Source of the DNA: an uncultured bacterium
GTDB taxonomy: Bacteria; Krumholzibacteriota; Krumholzibacteriia; LZORAL124-64-63
Direction of reading: 5' to 3'
NCBI GenBank assembly: GCA_937864225.1
Contig: CALMJK010000018.1
Coordinates: 62,001 to 126,000, forward strand
Length of the DNA stretch: 64,000 nt
Part shown: in pieces, positions 60,572 to 64,000 of the stretch
Position numbering within the stretch: position 1 is the stretch's first letter
Layout: each line of letters begins with the position of its first letter
The notes under the pieces: generated by a model
Told to the model about the DNA's origin: nothing
The model's input: the letters and a program-made list of their open reading frames with translations, nothing else
The model's database searches: none
Position numbers and translations under genes: made by a program

Positions 60572-61777
60572 ATGAGCACGCGCCAGGCCATTCGTCCCGC
60601 CTCGCGCACCGACGGTATCACCTACGCGGTGCGCGACATCGTCGTCCTCGCCGAGCAGGTCGCCCAGACCGGCCGCGAGATGCTGTACCTCAACATCGGC
60701 GATCCCAACAAATTCGACTTCGCCACGCCGTCCCACATGATCGAGGCGGCGCACCGGGCCATGCTGGACAACCAGAACGGCTACACGCCGTCGTCCGGCA
60801 TCAAGGAGGCGCGCGACGCCATCGCACGCCAGGTCGAGCGGCAGGGCATCCGCGGCGTGCGCGACATCTTCGTCACGACGGGCGCGAGCGAAGGGATCGA
60901 GATCGCGCTCAGCTCGCTGGCCGAGGAGGGCGACGACGTCATGACGCCCGCGCCCGGCTACCCGCTCTACACGGCGGTGCTGGCCAAGCTGAAGGTGCGC
61001 GAGAACCCCTATCTGCTCGACGAGGCCAACGGCTGGCAGCCGGACCTGGACGACATCGCGGCCAGGATCGGGCCGCGCACGCGCGCGATCGTCCTGATCA
61101 ACCCCAACAACCCGACCGGCTCCGTGGCGGACCGCGACACGCTGCTGGGCCTGTTGAAGCTCGCGCGCGAGCACGACCTGCTCGTGGTCGCCGACGAGAT
61201 CTACGACAAGCTGCTGTACGCCGGGCAGAAGCACATCTCGATCGCGTCGCTCGACCCCGACGCGCCCGTGATCACGTTCAACGGCGTGTCGAAGTCGTAT
61301 CTGGCGCCCGGCTGGCGCATCGGCTGGGGCGTGGTCAGCGGCGACCAGGCGGTCCTGGCGCCGCTGGTCGAGGCGATGAACAAGATCCTGCGGGCGCGCA
61401 TCTGCGCCAACTCGCCGCTGCAATACGCCGTCAAACCGGCGCTCGAGGGACCCCAGGACCATCTGCCGGTCGTCCTGGCCAAGCTCGAGCGGCGCGCCGA
61501 GCTCACGCATCGCATGCTCAACGCCATCCCGGGCATCAGCTGCGCGCGCCCTCGCGCGGCGTTCTACGCCTTTCCCCGCGTGCAGTGCGACGACGACACG
61601 CGCTTCGTGCAGGAGCTGCTCAAGGCCACGGGGGTGGTCGTCGTCAACGGCAGCGGATTTCGCCAGGCCCCGGGCACTCAGCATTTCCGAGTCGTGTACC
61701 TGCCGCCCGAGGACGTGCTGGAGAAGGCGTACCGAGCGATCGGCGAGTTCATGGCGTCGTACCGCCCGCGAGCCTGA
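60572..61777 (+). CDS. pyridoxal aminotransferase class I/II, AlaA-like
   Basis: 401 residues. PLP-binding NPNNPTGSV and YGxxSKSYLAPGWRIGW with the Schiff-base Lys (GVSKSYLAPGWR). Start ITYAVRDIVVLAEQV and LNIGDPNKFDF match the alanine-glutamate transaminase (AlaA) group. Interconverts alanine/pyruvate or similar. ATG 60572 has GGGAGG 6 bases before. Confidence 0.9.
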   Translation: MSTRQAIRPASRTDGITYAVRDIVVLAEQVAQTGREMLYLNIGDPNKFDFATPSHMIEAAHRAMLDNQNGYTPSSGIKEARDAIARQVERQGIRGVRDIFVTTGASEGIEIALSSLAEEGDDVMTPAPGYPLYTAVLAKLKVRENPYLLDEANGWQPDLDDIAARIGPRTRAIVLINPNNPTGSVADRDTLLGLLKLAREHDLLVVADEIYDKLLYAGQKHISIASLDPDAPVITFNGVSKSYLAPGWRIGWGVVSGDQAVLAPLVEAMNKILRARICANSPLQYAVKPALEGPQDHLPVVLAKLERRAELTHRMLNAIPGISCARPRAAFYAFPRVQCDDDTRFVQELLKATGVVVVNGSGFRQAPGTQHFRVVYLPPEDVLEKAYRAIGEFMASYRPRA

Positions 61778-61780
61778 GCG

Positions 61781-62593
61781 TCAGGGGCCGGCCAGCGCGA
61801 TCATCGCCGCGAACCGCCCCGCCGCCTCGCCCTCGCGCCGCCAGCTCGGGAAGAGATCGGCACGGCAGATCGTGCACACGCCCGCCGTCTGCACGGCCGG
61901 CGCGGGCACGCCGGCCCGCCGCAACTGGGCGACGTTGGCGCGCCACAAGTCGAAGATCAGGCGCCCGTCGCGCCACGCGAAGAACCCCGCGCCCCCCGGC
62001 CCGAGGCCGGCCAACGCGGCGTCGCGCACGTCCGGCCCGACCTCGTAGCAGCAGGGCCCGGCCGAGGGCGCGATGGCCGCGACCACGCGCGCCGGCCGCG
62101 CGTCCCCTCCCGCTGCCGCGAGCAAGCGCGCGATCATCCGCTCGGTGATTCGGGCCACCGTCGAGCGCCACGACGCGTGGGCCATGCCGACGGCGAGGGC
62201 GCGGCCGCGCCCGTCTCGCGCCACCGCTAACACGAGAGGGCAGTCCGCGCTGCGGCCCAACACCCCCAGGCCGGGCGTCGCGGTCACCAGCGCGTCGGCT
62301 GGACCCGCGGGACCGCCCCGCGCCACCTGGAGCACGTCGGGTCCATGCACCTGCCGGCAGAACGCGACCGCGCGCGCGCCCAACGCGGCGCCCATCGCGG
62401 CGGCGGAGCGCCTGTGCGCGGCGGCGCCGGCGCCGGGATCGAAGCCGGGGCCGCGCCGCGTGGTGACGGCGTGCGCGATGCCCGGCGTCGCGGCCAGCAG
62501 AGAGAAACGCCCGATCAGCCAGCCGCTGGGCAGCTCTTCCAGGCGGAAGCCGGCACGGGTGGATCCGTCGCGCTCGAATGGGGCAGCGGGCAT
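61781..62593 (-). CDS. pgeF: PgeF/YfiH-type multicopper-like (laccase domain) protein
   Basis: 270 residues. Metal/active triad is kept: His in CRQVHG, Cys in RSADCPLV, His in MAHASWRST. IGPSAGPCCYEVG and the C-terminal FPSWRREGEAAGRF match the YfiH family (recently linked to purine nucleoside or peptidoglycan-edit activity, PgeF). The usual HAGWRGT reads HASWRST, a mild deviation. Stand-alone on the - strand. Confidence 0.88.
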   Translation of the reverse strand: MPAAPFERDGSTRAGFRLEELPSGWLIGRFSLLAATPGIAHAVTTRRGPGFDPGAGAAAHRRSAAAMGAALGARAVAFCRQVHGPDVLQVARGGPAGPADALVTATPGLGVLGRSADCPLVLAVARDGRGRALAVGMAHASWRSTVARITERMIARLLAAAGGDARPARVVAAIAPSAGPCCYEVGPDVRDAALAGLGPGGAGFFAWRDGRLIFDLWRANVAQLRRAGVPAPAVQTAGVCTICRADLFPSWRREGEAAGRFAAMIALAGP

Positions 62594-62744
62594 GGCCGGC
62601 GCAGTCTAGGCCCGGCCCGCGCGCGGCGCAAGCGGTCGAGCGCGCGGTGTGCGTCCGAAAGGGGAAGACAGAAAGGGCGGCGGACGCGATAGTGTCCCGG
62701 CCCCGGCGTCGCCGTGCGCACGCCCTGGGGCGGGAAGGCGGGTC

Positions 62745-63698
62745 ATGGAAGGCGAGAAGCTCAACCGGACCGGCCTGGCCTGTCTGGCGGTCGTGTACGT
62801 GGTCTGGGGGAGCACCTACCTGGCGATCCGCCTCGCCGTGCGGGAAGGGGCCGGCTTTCCTCCTTTCACCCTCGGCGGTCTGCGCGTGATCGTCGCCGGC
62901 CTGGCGCTGCTGCTGATCGCGGCCGCGCTCGGGCGCCCGCTGCGCCCGCGGCGGGCCGATCTGGTCTGCCTGCTGGGCAGCGGTCTGCTGCTGTGGCCGC
63001 TGGCGAACGGCCTGGTGACCTGGGGCGAACAGCGCGCCGACTCGGGGCTGGCGGCGCTGCTCGTCGGCTCGATGCCGATCTGGATCGCCATCATGGAATC
63101 GCACCTGGATCGGCGCCTGCCGTCGGCGCTGCTCGTGGCGGCGCTGTTGACCGGCTTCGCGGGCGTCGGACTGCTCGCTTGGCCGGTGCTCAGTCACGGC
63201 GCGCGCGCCGACGTCATGTCCGTGCTCGCGCTGCTGGCCGCCCCCATCACCTGGGGCGCCGGCTCGATCTGGCAGCGTCGGCGCTCCCTGCAGACCGCGC
63301 CGCTCGTCGCGTCGGCGTGGCAGCAGCTCTTCGGCGGACTGGGTTTCGCGCTGCTGGCCGTCGTTCTGCGCGAGCCGCGCCCGACGCCGACCCCCGTGGC
63401 GTGGGGCGCCTGGGCCTACCTCGCCGTGTTCGGCTCCATCGTGGCGTTCACCTGTTACGTCCAGACCCTGCGCCTGCTGCCGATGAACGTCACCGCGACG
63501 TACGCCTACGTGAACCCGGTCATCGCGGTCGTCCTGGGGCGGCTGGTGCTGGGCGAGGCGATCACCGGCTGGACGCTTGCCGGCGCGTCGCTGGTGATCC
63601 TCGGCGTGGCTGGAGTCTTCCGCGACCGCGCCCGGCAGGCGCGATTCCTGCATCGCCCCGACCTCGCGGCGCGGTCGCTCCCGCCCCCGACGGATTGA
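62745..63698 (+). CDS. EamA (DMT) family transporter
   Basis: 317 residues, ten TM segments in two EamA repeats: VYVVWGSTYLAIRLAV at the start and YAYVNPVIAVVLGRLVLGEAIT in the second repeat, typical of RhaT/YdcZ-like drug or metabolite exporters. Substrate unknown. GGGAAGG lies upstream of ATG 62745. Confidence 0.9.
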   Translation: MEGEKLNRTGLACLAVVYVVWGSTYLAIRLAVREGAGFPPFTLGGLRVIVAGLALLLIAAALGRPLRPRRADLVCLLGSGLLLWPLANGLVTWGEQRADSGLAALLVGSMPIWIAIMESHLDRRLPSALLVAALLTGFAGVGLLAWPVLSHGARADVMSVLALLAAPITWGAGSIWQRRRSLQTAPLVASAWQQLFGGLGFALLAVVLREPRPTPTPVAWGAWAYLAVFGSIVAFTCYVQTLRLLPMNVTATYAYVNPVIAVVLGRLVLGEAITGWTLAGASLVILGVAGVFRDRARQARFLHRPDLAARSLPPPTD

Positions 63699-63817
63699 GG
63701 GAACGATTCTCAGTCGCGCGCCGGGCGGCCCGCGCCCTCTGGTGGGCGTTGATGGCGTGTGATAGCGTACCGGGCGGTCGCGCGACGGCGGGCATCGCCC
63801 GCGAAGGGAGAACGAAC

Positions 63818-64000
63818 ATGTTCCGCTCGCCTTGCCGCGCTTGGGGCGCGGCCCTGCTGTGGGGCGTCGCGCTGGGTTCGGCCACGCTGCCCCCCGCTTG
63901 CCGCGCCCAGGATGCGGAGGATCTGCAGAACCTGCTGGAAAACGTCGGCCAGGAGTACGCCCACGCCTACCTCGCGCCCTTGATCCAATCCTTCGGCGCC
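63818..64000 (+). CDS. secreted protein, DUF6588-like, 3' end beyond the window
   Basis: Only 61 codons visible. Signal peptide MFRSPCRAWGAALLWGVAL to ACRAQ, then DLQNLLENVGQEYAHAYLAPLIQSFGA. The EFLExVGxEYxxxYLxPLxxxFGA style matches the start of DUF6588 proteins in FCB bacteria (outer-membrane-type). GAAGGGAG before the ATG. Gene is open at the window edge. Confidence 0.6.
   Translation, partial: MFRSPCRAWGAALLWGVALGSATLPPACRAQDAEDLQNLLENVGQEYAHAYLAPLIQSFGA

Overview
This window looks like chromosome from a high-GC, diderm bacterium. The best guess is an uncultured FCB-related lineage of the Krumholzibacteria / Eisenbacteria type. The evidence is: two large secreted proteins ending in FlgD-like C-terminal domains with the PNPFNPST motif, a DUF5916 outer-membrane-type protein with an N-terminal CBM9-like domain, several lipoproteins, and type IV pilin-like proteins. 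The taxonomy is an inference from protein style only. No rRNA, tRNA or CRISPR array was seen. Gene content is mostly housekeeping and metabolism, with a few accessory-looking patches.

Layout. 1-4.3 kb: the end of an ABC-F ATPase gene, hflX and an MFS exporter. 4.4-5.9 kb: a three-gene pseudopilin operon behind a good sigma-54 (-24/-12) promoter. 6-11 kb: a CYTH protein, a branched-chain aminotransferase, a DnaQ-type exonuclease, a SatD-like / DUF3307 pair behind a very AT-rich leaderless promoter, and a DUF2270 membrane protein. 11-17 kb: a ferredoxin-like protein, an OPT transporter, small envelope proteins and an isocitrate/isopropylmalate dehydrogenase. 17-25 kb: a GT-C-like membrane protein, a TlyA-like methyltransferase lacking S4, 5'-nucleotidase, a second methyltransferase, a class V aminotransferase, a CAP lipoprotein and UbiD.

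25-35.5 kb: a 13-repeat RCC1 protein, two adjacent SpoIIE/RsbU-type phosphatases divergent from a zinc-sensing (CZB) diguanylate cyclase, and a 1177-residue VPS10/BNR protein. 35.8-40 kb: GapN-like dehydrogenase, oligoendopeptidase F and a lipoprotein. 40.3-44 kb is the most accessory-looking patch: a fusion of an AbiEi-type antitoxin domain with a degenerate MNT nucleotidyltransferase, an HD-Pnk RNA/DNA end-healing enzyme, a phosphodiester glycosidase, and a 24-codon remnant of a permease gene cut off at the tail of a POT transporter. 44-51 kb: POT transporter, DUF1579 protein, sulfurtransferase, rubrerythrin, asnS, a CDF transporter with three C-terminal domains and a Cys-rich secreted protein.

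51-64 kb: clpB behind a heat-shock-like promoter with an attenuator-like leader, the DUF5916 protein, a three-gene CcoG/NapH-ferredoxin + HMA + HMA operon that looks like metal (copper?) handling, a methyltransferase, a YchJ-like SEC-C protein, a 61-residue DUF6132-like gene with an in-frame TGA exactly where the family has cysteine (a candidate selenoprotein with a SECIS-like hairpin), an aminotransferase, a PgeF/YfiH-type protein, an EamA transporter and the start of a secreted protein that runs off the end.

The main candidates for something undescribed are the Sec-DUF6132 gene, the AbiEi-MNT fusion beside HD-Pnk, and a conserved-looking C-terminal WGxLKxx(Y/F) tail on two unrelated secreted proteins.
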